Shown: positions 17,140 to 26,694, counted from the stretch's first letter. The stretch: 60,682 bases of DNA from Rhodopirellula sp. (GCA_012728855.1 JAAYEH010000499.1:1-60682), one strand, 5' to 3'. Program-made: numbers and translations. Notes: generated by a model not told the origin, from the sequence alone.

Positions 17140-17518
17140 GGTACAAGACCCTCCCAAGAAAGAACTGCCTCGTCCCAAGGGGTTTCAGAGCCGCTATCCA
17201 AACCGGTTTCTCGCTCCAGACACGTGCTTGGCGTGGGAAACCGGACTGGTTGTGTTCGAGTCTCTCAGGATACCCCAGCGACATGCGGTTGAACACCCAG
17301 ATGCACGACGGGGCACGCACGACCACCCACAAGATGAGTGTTCTTCTGTGGCCGTACGGATCCATGATCTGTCATTCCGGCCACATGAAACCTATGTCCA
17401 AACCCGGGAACCGGCCGCCAAAAGGTTTATGAGGCTTTTGGCAGGCACCCTCGCGTGTCCGCAAAGTCCGACGTTTCTCGATAAAGACCGGGAGCCAGTC
17501 TCGTTTCGTCAAGGCTTT
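17140..17518. other. Intergenic region with a stem-loop
   Basis: No gene is visible. GCCAAAAG (17417-17424) pairs with CTTTTGGC (17435-17442) around a 10-base loop, about 75 bases past the stop of the minus-strand TIM-barrel gene, and may end its transcript. The rest must carry the promoter of the caspase pair, but no convincing -35/-10 pair was found. Confidence 0.4.
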
Positions 17519-18469
17519 TCAGCTCATCAGGGTGTCAACAAGAAAACGGCGGCTGGTTTCGATCAGTCGCTGACCTTCGTCGGCATCGAATTCTCCTTCC
17601 GTTTCCAGCGAGAGGGCGCCCCGGTAGCCGTGCCGGCGGAGTACTTCAACGCAGGCGCGGACATCGACCTTGCCTTCGCCAAGAGCGACGCAACGGGCGC
17701 CGACCACGTCTTTGACATGCACGTGGACTACGCGTCCGACGACGGCCTTGAGAGTGGCCACCTCGTCCTGGCGTCGGCCGATGGGAGTCCAGGAGTACCC
17801 GCCGTCGATCGTCTCCACGTAGGTGGCGCGGTGGACGTTGGCCGTGTCGTAGTTGATCCCCAGCCAGGACGATTCGGAGAGGCTCATGATCTTCTGCAGG
17901 CCGTCGGCCGTGAGCGAGAAACTGCCGTGGGGCTCGATCGCCAGATAGACGCGGCACTGAGCGGCGACCTCGAGGATGCGGGCCAGACGGTCGCGAAGGA
18001 CCGCCAGGGCGTCGTCTTCCGACATCCCCTTCGGAATGCGGCCGTCGCCCGCATTGACGACCGGGATGCCCGCCTCCTTGGCCCAACGGATCGCCTGCGT
18101 GATGCCTTCCACGCTCTCGGCGTCGGGGATGATCGCTCCGTGCGGCGCCCAGAGGGCCGTCGCGCCCTGGAAACCGAACTGATCGAGACGCCGGCGGAAT
18201 TCCTGGGGATCGTCCTTCCAGGCGTCGACGTGCGGGCACCAGGGGCCGGTGGCTTGGGGCTCCACGTATTGATACCCTGCACGCTGAATTCGCTCGAGGG
18301 CTTCCTGCAGCGGAAGTTTGCGGAACGTAACCGTGCCGCAGGCGATTTTCATCTCGGCCGAACGGGCCGCGCCCACGGCCGACTTGCCCGAGACGGCAGC
18401 GCCCGCCGCCGCCATCACCGTGGTCAACATTTCCCGACGCGTCAGTTGCCCAAAACATCTTCTTGTCAT
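17519..18469 (-). CDS. Exported xylose-isomerase-like TIM-barrel protein
   Basis: The 316-residue protein starts at ATG 18469 (AGGAGAG upstream) with LTRREML and a hydrophobic stretch, a Tat-like signal (about 1-36). The rest is an AP-endonuclease-2/xylose-isomerase-like barrel: IACGTVTFRKLPLQEALERI, AGIPVVNAGDGR, YLAIEPHGSFSLT with the usual metal Glu, LGINYDTANVHR and VVHVHVKDV. Such proteins in planctomycetes are annotated as sugar phosphate isomerases/epimerases; the substrate here is unknown. It is divergent from the FAD-oxidoreductase gene, with which it may form one pathway. Confidence 0.85.
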   Translation of the reverse strand: MTRRCFGQLTRREMLTTVMAAAGAAVSGKSAVGAARSAEMKIACGTVTFRKLPLQEALERIQRAGYQYVEPQATGPWCPHVDAWKDDPQEFRRRLDQFGFQGATALWAPHGAIIPDAESVEGITQAIRWAKEAGIPVVNAGDGRIPKGMSEDDALAVLRDRLARILEVAAQCRVYLAIEPHGSFSLTADGLQKIMSLSESSWLGINYDTANVHRATYVETIDGGYSWTPIGRRQDEVATLKAVVGRVVHVHVKDVVGARCVALGEGKVDVRACVEVLRRHGYRGALSLETEGEFDADEGQRLIETSRRFLVDTLMS

Positions 18470-18616
18470 AGGACTCTCCTCGAGACTGCGGCAAGGAAGA
18501 GGGGAACAGCCGCAGTCGCAACGTCGCATTTCGCGGAATACCTCCGCGCGCGGCGAACTCCGGTCCTCTTCCTCCCGCTGCCGCACTTGCAGTGTGAGCC
18601 AATGCAGTTTTCAGCA

Positions 18617-18647
18617 TTGGATCTCCCGGTACGTCTCCCATTATACT
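18617..18647 (+). promoter_or_regulatory. Promoter candidate in the divergent spacer
   Basis: TTGGAT (18617-18622) and TATACT (18642-18647) are 19 bases apart, 20 bases before the FAD-oxidoreductase start. The overlapping complement reads TATAAT on the minus strand, so the same site could serve the divergent TIM-barrel gene. Confidence 0.35.
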
Positions 18648-18667
18648 GGGGGCCGGAGGTAATCGCC

Positions 18668-20350
18668 ATGAATCCAGCGGTCTTTCTGTTTCACTTTTGC
18701 CTGTTCGGCGCGGCCGCGGCCGCGCCGTCGAATTACGAGGTTGTCGTTTACGGCGGGACGTCCGGCGGGGTCGTGGCTGCGGTACAAGTCGCGCGAATGG
18801 GCCGGCGCGTGGCCCTGGTCGAGCCGGGGGATCGGCTCGGCGGGTTAAGCGCGGGCGGGCTAGGCGCAACCGATATCGGCAACAAGCGGGCCATCGGCGG
18901 CATGGCCCGCGACTTCTATCATCGCCTCTACCTCTATTACAGCAAGCCCGAAGTCTGGCGTTTCGGCACGCGCGACGAGTATGTATCTGCCGGTGCCGGC
19001 CGCAAGAGCTGGGAATCGGAGCAGGCCTGGTGGCTGTTCGAGCCGAGTGCGGCGGTGAGCGTGTTCCACGACATGACCCGCGAAGCGGACGTGACAGTGT
19101 TCTTTGGGGAGCGACTCGAACTGGACCAAGGAGTCCGCAAGGACGGCAGGTGGATCCGCGAGATTACCATGGAGTCTGGGCGCGTATTGGCCGCGAAGAT
19201 CTTCATCGACGCCAGCTACGAGGGCGACCTGATGGCCAAAGCCGGCGTGGCCTATGCGACGGGTCGTGAACCCAACTCGCTGTATGGCGAAGCACTCAAC
19301 GGAGTGCAACCCAACCGCCAGCACGAGCGGTACTATTTCTACCATCAGTTCATGCACCCGGTCGATCCCTACGTGCGACTCGGAGACCCGGCCAGCGGGC
19401 TGCTGCCCACGGTTGGCCACGGCGGTCCGGGCAAGGAGGGCGAGAGCGATCACCGCATCCAGGCCTATTGTTACCGCACTTGCCTCACCGATCAGCCGGA
19501 AAATGCCGTGCCGATCGAACGGCCCGGGGACTACGATCCACAACGCTACGAATTGTTGCTTCGCTACTACGAGGCTGGCTTCGACAAGATTCCCGTGGAT
19601 CCGCTGGCACGCAGGGGCGCCGCGGGGCTGCCGGCGGGCGTCTTCCTTCCCAACCGCAAAACCGACAACAACAACATTTATGCCGTCTCCGTCGACAACA
19701 CGGGCATGAACTACGCCTATCCCGACGGCGACTACGCCATTCGAGAACGGATCGCACGCGATCATAGGGTCTATCAGCAAGGTCTGTACTGGACGCTGGC
19801 CCACAACCCGCGCGTCCCCGAGGCGCTCCGCCGCGAGATGGGCCGCTGGGGTTTGGCGAAAGACGAATTCACTGCCTCGGACCACTGGCCGCAGCAACTG
19901 TACATCCGCGAGGCACGGCGCATGATCGGCCCTTACGTGATGACCGAGCACAACTGCTGGGGCCGTCGCGTGGCGGAGGATCCGGTGGGCCTGGCGGCGT
20001 ACGGGATGGACTCGCACAACGTCCAACGCTACGTCGACGAGCACGGCCACGTGTGCAACGAAGGCAACGTGCAGACCGAAGGGAATGAGGTTCTAACGCC
20101 CTACCCGATCAGTTACCGCGCTATCATCCCCAAGGCGGAACAGTGTGCCAATCTTCTGGTGCCGGTATGCGTATCGGCTTCGCACGTCGCTTACGGTTCC
20201 ATCCGCATGGAGCCTGTGTTTATGGTGCTGGGCCAATCGGCGGCGATTGCTGCGGTGCAAGCGATCGAGGAAGATGCCGCCGTACAGGATATCGCCTATC
20301 GGCGACTGAGATCGCGGTTGATCGCTGTTGGGCAAGTGCTTGCCTATTGA
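18668..20350 (+). CDS. Exported FAD-dependent oxidoreductase (FAD_oxidored family)
   Basis: The 560-residue protein starts at ATG 18668, with GGAGG 8 bases upstream; the frame is open far upstream but that region overlaps the opposite gene. A short signal peptide (about 1-19) precedes a Rossmann motif YEVVVYGGTSGGVVAAVQVARMG and LGGLSAGGLGATDIG, the FAD_oxidored (PF12831) pattern, followed by FIDASYEGDLMAKAGV and the C-terminal FAD contact VSASHVAYGSIRMEP. Such proteins oxidise unknown substrates in the planctomycete periplasm. Genes downstream on the same strand encode a sialidase-like and a di-heme protein. Confidence 0.9.
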   Translation: MNPAVFLFHFCLFGAAAAAPSNYEVVVYGGTSGGVVAAVQVARMGRRVALVEPGDRLGGLSAGGLGATDIGNKRAIGGMARDFYHRLYLYYSKPEVWRFGTRDEYVSAGAGRKSWESEQAWWLFEPSAAVSVFHDMTREADVTVFFGERLELDQGVRKDGRWIREITMESGRVLAAKIFIDASYEGDLMAKAGVAYATGREPNSLYGEALNGVQPNRQHERYYFYHQFMHPVDPYVRLGDPASGLLPTVGHGGPGKEGESDHRIQAYCYRTCLTDQPENAVPIERPGDYDPQRYELLLRYYEAGFDKIPVDPLARRGAAGLPAGVFLPNRKTDNNNIYAVSVDNTGMNYAYPDGDYAIRERIARDHRVYQQGLYWTLAHNPRVPEALRREMGRWGLAKDEFTASDHWPQQLYIREARRMIGPYVMTEHNCWGRRVAEDPVGLAAYGMDSHNVQRYVDEHGHVCNEGNVQTEGNEVLTPYPISYRAIIPKAEQCANLLVPVCVSASHVAYGSIRMEPVFMVLGQSAAIAAVQAIEEDAAVQDIAYRRLRSRLIAVGQVLAY

Positions 20351-20452
20351 CTTCGTGCGCAATGGTCTCCTTAGATGTTGCGGCCGCTTCTTGGATCTCA
20401 AACTGCAAGTGCGGCAGCCCGGGAAAGGGGATAGGCACCCTGGGAGAGTAGA

Positions 20453-20521
20453 ATGGCGGAAGAACAATCAGCCGGAATGCGATTGGGATCGCTCGACGCG
20501 ATGCGGGGCTTCGTCATGTTC
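20453..20521 (+). pseudogene. N-terminal remnant of a DUF5009/heparan-glucosaminide acetyltransferase-like gene
   Basis: The 23 codons MAEEQSAGMRLGSLDAMRGFVMF match the start of these multi-spanning acyltransferases (RLxSLDxxRGFxMF), with GGGAGAG just upstream as ribosome-binding site. The expected membrane helices do not follow; the sequence runs into the sialidase-gene leader. It is a truncated relic, but this rests on a short motif. Confidence 0.45.
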
Positions 20522-20630
20522 CGTATTGCCAATCGTCCTGCTCGAAGCGAGAATGGCCTTCAGCCAAGAATCCCGCCAACCCCTCACGGTGACACTCTTT
20601 TATCCGCCGATGGTTACGAGGTCTCTTTCG

Positions 20631-21908
20631 ATGCAACATCAAACACGGTTCGGTCTATTTCTCTTCTGTATCGGTTTGCCGCTGGGCGCGGGAACCTCCG
20701 TTTTTGCCCAGGCTGACGGCAACAGCGAGTCGCGAGAATCCGCCGCCGCCATCGGCGAAACGCTCGCATTCGAAATCAAGCTTCAAACCGTGCTCAAGCA
20801 CGACGACAATCGGTTTTTGTGGTTCCATCCCCGTGTGGCCGCCGCGCCAGGCCTTGGCCAGGGCCGGAAGCCCGCTGTCTTCATGACGCTGCAAAAGCAC
20901 CTGCGAACCTCCGACCACTACTCCGGCCTGTACGTGATGCGGAGCGACGACCTGGGCCGGACCTGGAGCGAGCCGGATCTACCTCCCCAACTCGATTGGG
21001 TGAAAGACGGCAAGGTCGATGTCGCGGTGGCGGACGTCACACCCGGGTGGCACGCGCCGACGGCCAAAATGCTCGCCGTCGGTGCCCAGGTCCGTTATAG
21101 CGCTGCCGGCGAACAACTGGAAGATCAGCAGCGCGCCCATCAGACCGCCTACGCCGTGCTGGAGCCGAAGACCGGCGAGTGGATCCGATGGCAACGACTC
21201 GAGATGCCCGCCGCCGAGCAGTTCCACTTCGCCCGCAGCGCATGCGCCCAGTGGTTGGTGGAACCCGACGGGAGCATCCTTTTGCCGTTCTACATCGGCC
21301 CCGACGCCCACAAACCCCATTCCGTCACGGTGGTGCGATGCTCGTTCGACGGCCGGCGGCTGGAATACCGGGGGCACGGCAACGTGATGCGGTTGGATGT
21401 CGTCCGCGGTCTGGTCGAACCGTCGCTGGTGAAGTTCCAGGGACGCTACTATCTGACCCTTCGTAACGACCTGAAGGGATATGTTACCGTCAGCGACGAC
21501 GGCATGGACTACCGGGCGATCGAGCCCTGGGCTTTCGGCGACGGGGAAGAACTGGGCAGCTACAATACGCAGCAACACTGGCTGGCACATAGTGAGGCGT
21601 TGTTTCTCGTCTACACGAGGCGGGGCGCCGGCAACGACCACATCATGCGCCACCGCGCGCCGCTCTGGATTGCCCAGGTCGATCCCCGGCGATTGCGCGT
21701 GATGCGAAACACGGAGAAAATCCTCGTTCCCGAGCGAGGGGCCACGCTGGGCAACTTCGGCGCGGCGCCGATCACCAAAAACGAGTCATGGGTGACGGTG
21801 GCCGAGGGCGTATGGAATGACGAGGCCCGCCGCCGTGGGGCCGATGGCTCGCTCTTCGTGGCGAGAGTCGTCTGGTCGAAGCCAAACAAAGATCTGTCAG
21901 GCAATTGA
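20631..21908 (+). CDS. Sialidase-like exported glycoside hydrolase
   Basis: The 425-residue protein from ATG 20631 has a signal peptide (about 1-25, ending SVFAQA). The body has the BNR/Asp-box pattern of sialidase-like six-bladed propellers (RSDDLGRTWSEPDLP near residue 105; VSDDGMDYRAIEP later), GSILLPFYIGPD and LVEPSLVKFQGRYYLTLRND, as in exo-alpha-sialidase-family proteins of planctomycetes. The exact sugar specificity cannot be read. An in-frame TTG-started extension back to 20328 has no ribosome site and was not used. The next gene starts 19 bases on, so co-transcription is likely. Confidence 0.8.
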   Translation: MQHQTRFGLFLFCIGLPLGAGTSVFAQADGNSESRESAAAIGETLAFEIKLQTVLKHDDNRFLWFHPRVAAAPGLGQGRKPAVFMTLQKHLRTSDHYSGLYVMRSDDLGRTWSEPDLPPQLDWVKDGKVDVAVADVTPGWHAPTAKMLAVGAQVRYSAAGEQLEDQQRAHQTAYAVLEPKTGEWIRWQRLEMPAAEQFHFARSACAQWLVEPDGSILLPFYIGPDAHKPHSVTVVRCSFDGRRLEYRGHGNVMRLDVVRGLVEPSLVKFQGRYYLTLRNDLKGYVTVSDDGMDYRAIEPWAFGDGEELGSYNTQQHWLAHSEALFLVYTRRGAGNDHIMRHRAPLWIAQVDPRRLRVMRNTEKILVPERGATLGNFGAAPITKNESWVTVAEGVWNDEARRRGADGSLFVARVVWSKPNKDLSGN

Positions 21909-21927
21909 TGCGGAAAGGATCATCGCC

Positions 21928-24855
21928 ATGAACGACTGCCGGAAAACCGCCGCGGGAAGGAATCCGTTCCATCCGAAGCTGAAGGCGGCGGGATCCTGGA
22001 TCGTCTCGATGGTGCTCATCTTCATCGCCGGTTGGGGTACGCGGACACTTGCCGCGAAGCCGGCGGCTGACGAGCGCGTCGTGTTTTACCGGGCGGCGCT
22101 GGCGGGTGACGCAATCGACGAGGCCACAAGCCGGATCGCGAGGTCGCTCACGTCCGTGGATTGCCCGAAGGAACTCGACGCGCTGGCGAACGTGCTGGCC
22201 GAGAAAGCCGACGCCTCATTGCCGATCCTCCGCCGCCTTCTCGACTGTTCGGACCTCGATGCGGCGGTTGTCGGCGAATTGCTGTGGCGGATTGCGGTAC
22301 ACCAACGGTTGACCGATGCTCAAGCCGCCTTGGCCGCGGAATTGCTCGACCACGACGACCCGTTCGTCCGCGCCCTTGCCGATTGGGCAATTGCCACTCG
22401 AGTAGGGATGGACAACAGCGGCCAGGAGATTGCCTGGCCCCGTTCGGACCCGCCCTCCTGGTATGCCCGCTGGGCGGCGATCCCGCCGGAAGCCCAACTG
22501 GAAGCCGACTATTCCCGTATCGCCATCCTCGGGAACACTCATTACTCGGCCCAGCGCCTCGGTTCCTCCAGTTCGGCGATCTTCAAACGCGCTCGCGGCG
22601 CGGCCGAGGAGGCATTGGGGGCAGCTTCCGAGCAGAGCCGAAAGCTTATCGAAGAGCAGCTTGCAGACGTGGAGACGATTTGCGACGAGTTGGAGCGACT
22701 CGCGCGGGCGGAGGCGACCCATTTGACGGTAATGCGGCGTCGCTGGCTCGACGCCCGCCGTGCCGCCCGGCCGATCGTCCTGGCCAATCCGGCCATCGAT
22801 TTCAGCGAGTTGGTTTTTGTCACACAGTACCCAGTCCACTCGCATCGCAACATCACCGGCTCGCAGTATCCCTGGGCAAGCAAGCCGGGCGGCGACATTT
22901 GCGTCCAGTCGGGACTTGAACCCGGCAGTGCAGTCCGGCATGTCATCGACGGACGGCTTGGCGCCGGGCACGTCCACGGAATCGACCTTTGGTGGGAGGC
23001 CGACCGCGTGGTCTTCGGCTTCGCACGCCAGCCGGCCTGGCCGCCGAAATACGACGCCATCCGCGGCAACGACAGCTTCCTGCTCCGCCGCGATCAGGAG
23101 CCGACGCACATATTCGAGATCCAGCTCGACAGCGGCGGCCTGCGGCAGATCACCGATCACGGCTGTTGGAGCGATCTGGAGCCGACCTACTGCGCCAACG
23201 GCGACATCGTCTTCGCTTCGGACCGCTCCGGCCGCTCGTCCGAATGCGGCAATTTCCGCGCCGACCACACCGTTGTCAACCTCTACTCGGTCAAGTCCGA
23301 CGGCTCGCGTCTCCGCCGCTTGAACGACAACAAGGACATCGACCGCTACCCCCACAGCCTCGACAACGGGCAGATCGCCTACACCCGCTGGGAATACCAG
23401 GAACGGCACTTCTTCGAGACCCACGCCATCTGGACGATGCGGCCCGACGGCACGATGGCCGACGCCGTCTTCAACCAACATCTGAAATGGCCCTTCAGCC
23501 TCCGCGACACGCGCAGTGTGCCCGGCGGCTCGAAACTCGTATCGATCGCCAGCGGGCACCACACGCTGGCGTATGGGCCGGTGGTCATCGTCGATCCGAA
23601 GTTTGGAATCAGCGCGGAAGAGGCGATCCGAATTGTCACCCCCGGTGTTTCGCCCGAAGAGGGCGGCATGTCGGGCGCACCGCTGCCTGAGGGTGGAGTG
23701 CCGGATCAGGGCGGGCTGTACCAGACGCCTTGGGCGCTGTCCGAAAACTGTTTTCTCGTCTCGTATTCCTACGCGAGACCGGCGGCGGATACCTCAGGCG
23801 GCCGAAACACCAACGGCTTTGCCCTCTACGTCATCGACGCCTGGGGAAACAAGGAACTGATCCATCGAGACGCGATCTTGTCGTGCGCGTTTCCGATGCC
23901 CTTGAAGAAACGCCCCCGCCCGCCGCTGCTGCCCGAGACAGTTAATCCGTCGCAGCAGTACGCCACCTGCTATGTGCCCGACGTTTACCACGGCCTGGAA
24001 GGAGTCGCCCGCGGGACCGTAAAGTATCTGCGAATATCTCAGCGGGTCGGCTGGCCCCTGGACGACCGGATCGGTGCGATGCGGTGGATTCCGGGAAACG
24101 CCTGGGAGCGGAAGCTTGGCTTCGAAGCCTGGGCCCCGGTCCGCGTGATCGGCACCGCGCCGGTGGCCGCAGACGGGTCGGCCCACTTCAAGGTGCCGGT
24201 CGACACGGCTGTCTACTTCCAGGCGTTGGACGCGAGGCAGATGGAAATCCGCCGTATGAGAAGCCACGTCACATTCCAGCCGGGCGAAACCCGCGGTTGT
24301 CTCGGCTGCCACGAGACGCAACTGAAGACCCCCGCGACCCAGTGGCGGTCGGCCGCGGCCTTGGCCTCCGAGCCCATCATGCCTGAGCCGCCGAGTTGGG
24401 GCGCGACGAAGCTGCTGGGCTACCAGTGGCTGGTTCAGCCGGTTTTCGATCGCCACTGCGTCGATTGTCACGGCCCGGAGAAACTCGAAGGGGGAATCGA
24501 CCTTTCCGGCACGCCCACGGACGACGGCATCTACCGGTCGTTCCGCACGCTCTTCGGCGATTATCGGCACGAGGGCAAGAAGGGCAAGCCGCTGGTGTCG
24601 GTCTCCAATCGTTTCAGCGGGGCGAGCGTAACCCGGCCCAAGGAGTTCGGTTCCCACAAGAGCCCGTTGATTCGCGTGTTGATCGATGACGAACTGCACA
24701 AGAAGGAAGTGGCATTGGACAAAGCCGAATGGATTGCGCTGGTGACTTGGGTCGACGCCAACGCCCCGTATTACGACACCTTCTTCAATCGCCGGCCTCC
24801 CGACGGCGGAGCGGCGCGGCGCGATGTCTCGCTGGAATTCCCCGCCCCGTTTTGA
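21928..24855 (+). CDS. Large exported protein with HZS-alpha-like propeller region and two CXXCH heme sites
   Basis: The 975-residue protein (ATG 21928, AAAGGA upstream) has an N-terminal membrane or signal helix (about 22-42), a helical region (about 45-280), a TolB-like propeller (about 290-600; WSDLEPTYCANGDIVFASDRSG) and a region resembling the hydrazine-synthase alpha middle domain (about 540-790; YATCYVPDVYHG, KYLRISQRVGWP). Two c-type heme motifs follow: CLGCH at 791-795 and CVDCH at 844-848. PF18582-like proteins occur widely in planctomycetes that do not make hydrazine. In true HzsA a Tyr shortly after the first CXXCH binds the heme iron, as I recall; here that position looks like Leu. 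No hzsB or hzsC is present. Periplasmic redox activity is inference. Confidence 0.8.
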   Translation: MNDCRKTAAGRNPFHPKLKAAGSWIVSMVLIFIAGWGTRTLAAKPAADERVVFYRAALAGDAIDEATSRIARSLTSVDCPKELDALANVLAEKADASLPILRRLLDCSDLDAAVVGELLWRIAVHQRLTDAQAALAAELLDHDDPFVRALADWAIATRVGMDNSGQEIAWPRSDPPSWYARWAAIPPEAQLEADYSRIAILGNTHYSAQRLGSSSSAIFKRARGAAEEALGAASEQSRKLIEEQLADVETICDELERLARAEATHLTVMRRRWLDARRAARPIVLANPAIDFSELVFVTQYPVHSHRNITGSQYPWASKPGGDICVQSGLEPGSAVRHVIDGRLGAGHVHGIDLWWEADRVVFGFARQPAWPPKYDAIRGNDSFLLRRDQEPTHIFEIQLDSGGLRQITDHGCWSDLEPTYCANGDIVFASDRSGRSSECGNFRADHTVVNLYSVKSDGSRLRRLNDNKDIDRYPHSLDNGQIAYTRWEYQERHFFETHAIWTMRPDGTMADAVFNQHLKWPFSLRDTRSVPGGSKLVSIASGHHTLAYGPVVIVDPKFGISAEEAIRIVTPGVSPEEGGMSGAPLPEGGVPDQGGLYQTPWALSENCFLVSYSYARPAADTSGGRNTNGFALYVIDAWGNKELIHRDAILSCAFPMPLKKRPRPPLLPETVNPSQQYATCYVPDVYHGLEGVARGTVKYLRISQRVGWPLDDRIGAMRWIPGNAWERKLGFEAWAPVRVIGTAPVAADGSAHFKVPVDTAVYFQALDARQMEIRRMRSHVTFQPGETRGCLGCHETQLKTPATQWRSAAALASEPIMPEPPSWGATKLLGYQWLVQPVFDRHCVDCHGPEKLEGGIDLSGTPTDDGIYRSFRTLFGDYRHEGKKGKPLVSVSNRFSGASVTRPKEFGSHKSPLIRVLIDDELHKKEVALDKAEWIALVTWVDANAPYYDTFFNRRPPDGGAARRDVSLEFPAPF

Positions 24856-25171
24856 CCGTAAACCCAACGCGGGCAAACGCACCGCGCATCACAGCACCGG
24901 GGCGAAGAGCGGTTTGGTGTCATCGATTCTCATAACTTGCTGGTTCCCCGGTTCTTCCTTGTGGTCCCGCACGAGTCACCGTGATACAACACTACCAATC
25001 CCCGTACTAGGGGGCCGGTGGTCGGAAAATCCTGAAAAATCGTCCGCGGCCAGCCAAAACAAGCGAATGAACGCCCGCGTTGCCGGGAACACGATTCTCG
25101 CATACGAAGTTTGGCTCCAAAATACAGTGCTTTCCGAACATCGCAACCGGCTTGTCGCAATGCCGACTAGC

Positions 25172-25200
25172 TTGACATACCCGCGCGAAGCGATTATCGT
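25172..25200 (+). promoter_or_regulatory. Promoter for the MFS transporter gene
   Basis: A perfect TTGACA (25172-25177) is followed after 17 bases by TATCGT (25195-25200), about 75 bases before the start codon. In the rest of the 24856-25275 gap I see no gene, repeat or RNA structure. Confidence 0.5.
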
Positions 25201-25275
25201 GGTGCCGCCGCGCGAACTTCTGTGGCCAGCGGCAGGGCGATACCGGCTACCAACTGATTGGACGAGGAGACTACC

Positions 25276-26475
25276 GTGGAGTACACCTGGGATCTGTACA
25301 GCCAACTGAGCCTGATGATGTTCCTGGAGTTCGCCATCTGGGGCGCCTGGGCGCCCGTGCTGGCCGCCCGCCTCCTCGGTCCCTTGAAGATGACCGGCAA
25401 GCAGACCGGCTGGATCTACGCCACGTTGCCGCTGGCCTGCATCTTTTCGCCGTTGATCGCCGGACAATTGGCCGACGAATACTTTGCCAGCGACCGCATC
25501 ATTGCGGTGGCCCACGTGATCGGCGCGGTGCTGCTGTTCGTGGCGGTGAAACAGACCCGATTCGTGCCGCTGTTCGTGACGATGCTCCTCTACTCGACCT
25601 GTTATGCGGCCACGCTGCCGCTGGTCAATGCCGTGATGTTCACGCACCTGGGCAAGGTGTTGTCACCCGAAGAGGTTGGGGCGGCTTCGGGATGGATTTT
25701 CCTCTGGGCGCCGGTGTCGTGGGCGTTGTCCGGCTATTTCCTGACGGGCTGGCGCCAAGTGGTCGGGGAAAGCGACGGACGCGACTGCCTCCTGCTGGCG
25801 GCGGTGCTCTCGGCGGTGATGGGACTGGTGTTGTTCTTCTACGTCCCCTTCACTCCCCCGGCACAAGCCGGCGGTGTGCCGATCGTCAAGGCGTTCTCAA
25901 TGCTCAGTGACCCGAATTTCCTCATCTTCCTGGCGATCTCTCTGGTGGTTGCCGGTTTGATGCAATTCTACTTCTTGGGGACTGCCCAGTTCATGCAGGA
26001 TATGGGCATCCCGAGCAAGTTCGTGCCGGCGGCGATGGCTCTGGCTCAGGCAGCCCAAGCGGTGGCGACGTTCGTGCTGCTGGGTGTGCTGATCGCCGAG
26101 GTGGGTTTCAAGTGGACGCTGGCGCTGGGTGCGCTCTCCTGGGCCTTGATGTATGCCGTCTACGTGGCGGGCAAGCCGCGGTCGCTGATTATCCTCTCGC
26201 AATCGCTGCACGGCATCGCCTACGTGCTGTTTCTCATCGCGGGGCAGATCTATGCCAACGAGGTGGCTCGCCCCGAGATCCGCAGTTCGGTTCAGGCTCT
26301 GGTTTTCGCCGCCACCACCGGACTGGGCCTGTTCATCGGTACGCAGGCGGCCGGCATCGTCATGGATGCGTCGAGCGTCGACGGCAAGTTCAATTGGCGC
26401 AAGGTGTGGGGAGTGCCGGGCGGGGTCATGGCGGCCGGGGTGGTCGCATTGGCGATTTGGGCGGTTGCGATGTAG
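25276..26475 (+). CDS. MFS transporter of the nucleoside:H+ symporter (NupG-like) family
   Basis: The 399-residue protein starts at GTG 25276 with GAGGAGA 7 bases upstream. It has about twelve hydrophobic segments and the NHS-family pattern: LMMFLEFAIWGAWAPVL in helix 1, IYATLPLACIFSPLIAGQLADEYF in helix 2 and its loop, and YAATLPLVNAVMF in helix 4. Known members such as NupG and XapB import nucleosides by proton symport. In planctomycetes related proteins occur beside sugar-processing genes, so substrate range may differ. A LapA-like small protein gene follows after 6 bases. Confidence 0.85.
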   Translation: MEYTWDLYSQLSLMMFLEFAIWGAWAPVLAARLLGPLKMTGKQTGWIYATLPLACIFSPLIAGQLADEYFASDRIIAVAHVIGAVLLFVAVKQTRFVPLFVTMLLYSTCYAATLPLVNAVMFTHLGKVLSPEEVGAASGWIFLWAPVSWALSGYFLTGWRQVVGESDGRDCLLLAAVLSAVMGLVLFFYVPFTPPAQAGGVPIVKAFSMLSDPNFLIFLAISLVVAGLMQFYFLGTAQFMQDMGIPSKFVPAAMALAQAAQAVATFVLLGVLIAEVGFKWTLALGALSWALMYAVYVAGKPRSLIILSQSLHGIAYVLFLIAGQIYANEVARPEIRSSVQALVFAATTGLGLFIGTQAAGIVMDASSVDGKFNWRKVWGVPGGVMAAGVVALAIWAVAM

Positions 26476-26481
26476 ATCGTT

Positions 26482-26694
26482 ATGGACAAACTCAAGCTGA
26501 TCGCCGTGGTCGTTCTGGCCCTGCTTACGCTGGCCTTCGTGTTCCAGAACACGCAGAGCTTTGAAGTCAAGTTCTTGATGTTCAGCTTCGGGTTTCCCGG
26601 CGCGGTATTGCTGTTCGCCGTTCTGCTGGTCGGTTTCGTCGTTGGCATGATCGCCGGCGCCCGTTTTGCGAAGCGTCGAACGCCGAAGTCGTAG
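26482..26694 (+). CDS. LapA-domain small membrane protein
   Basis: The 70-residue protein has two hydrophobic helices (about 5-22 and 37-60) with FVFQNTQSFEVKFLMFSF between them and a basic tail (RFAKRRTPKS). This is the LapA/DUF1049 pattern; in E. coli LapA takes part in lipopolysaccharide assembly with LapB. It starts 6 bases after the MFS gene and is probably co-transcribed. No lapB is near, so the role here is uncertain. Confidence 0.8.
   Translation: MDKLKLIAVVVLALLTLAFVFQNTQSFEVKFLMFSFGFPGAVLLFAVLLVGFVVGMIAGARFAKRRTPKS

Noticed and set aside
17060..18667. A long frame continuous with the FAD oxidoreductase, extending it upstream by more than 500 residues.
   Set aside because: It overlaps the well-supported TIM-barrel gene on the other strand, shows no protein family and lacks a signal or domain. 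The ATG at 18668 has a good ribosome site and signal peptide.
21928..24855. A genuine hydrazine synthase and an anammox genome.
   Set aside because: No hzsB/hzsC or other anammox genes are near, the first heme motif lacks the expected Tyr, and the rest of the window fits a heterotrophic planctomycete.
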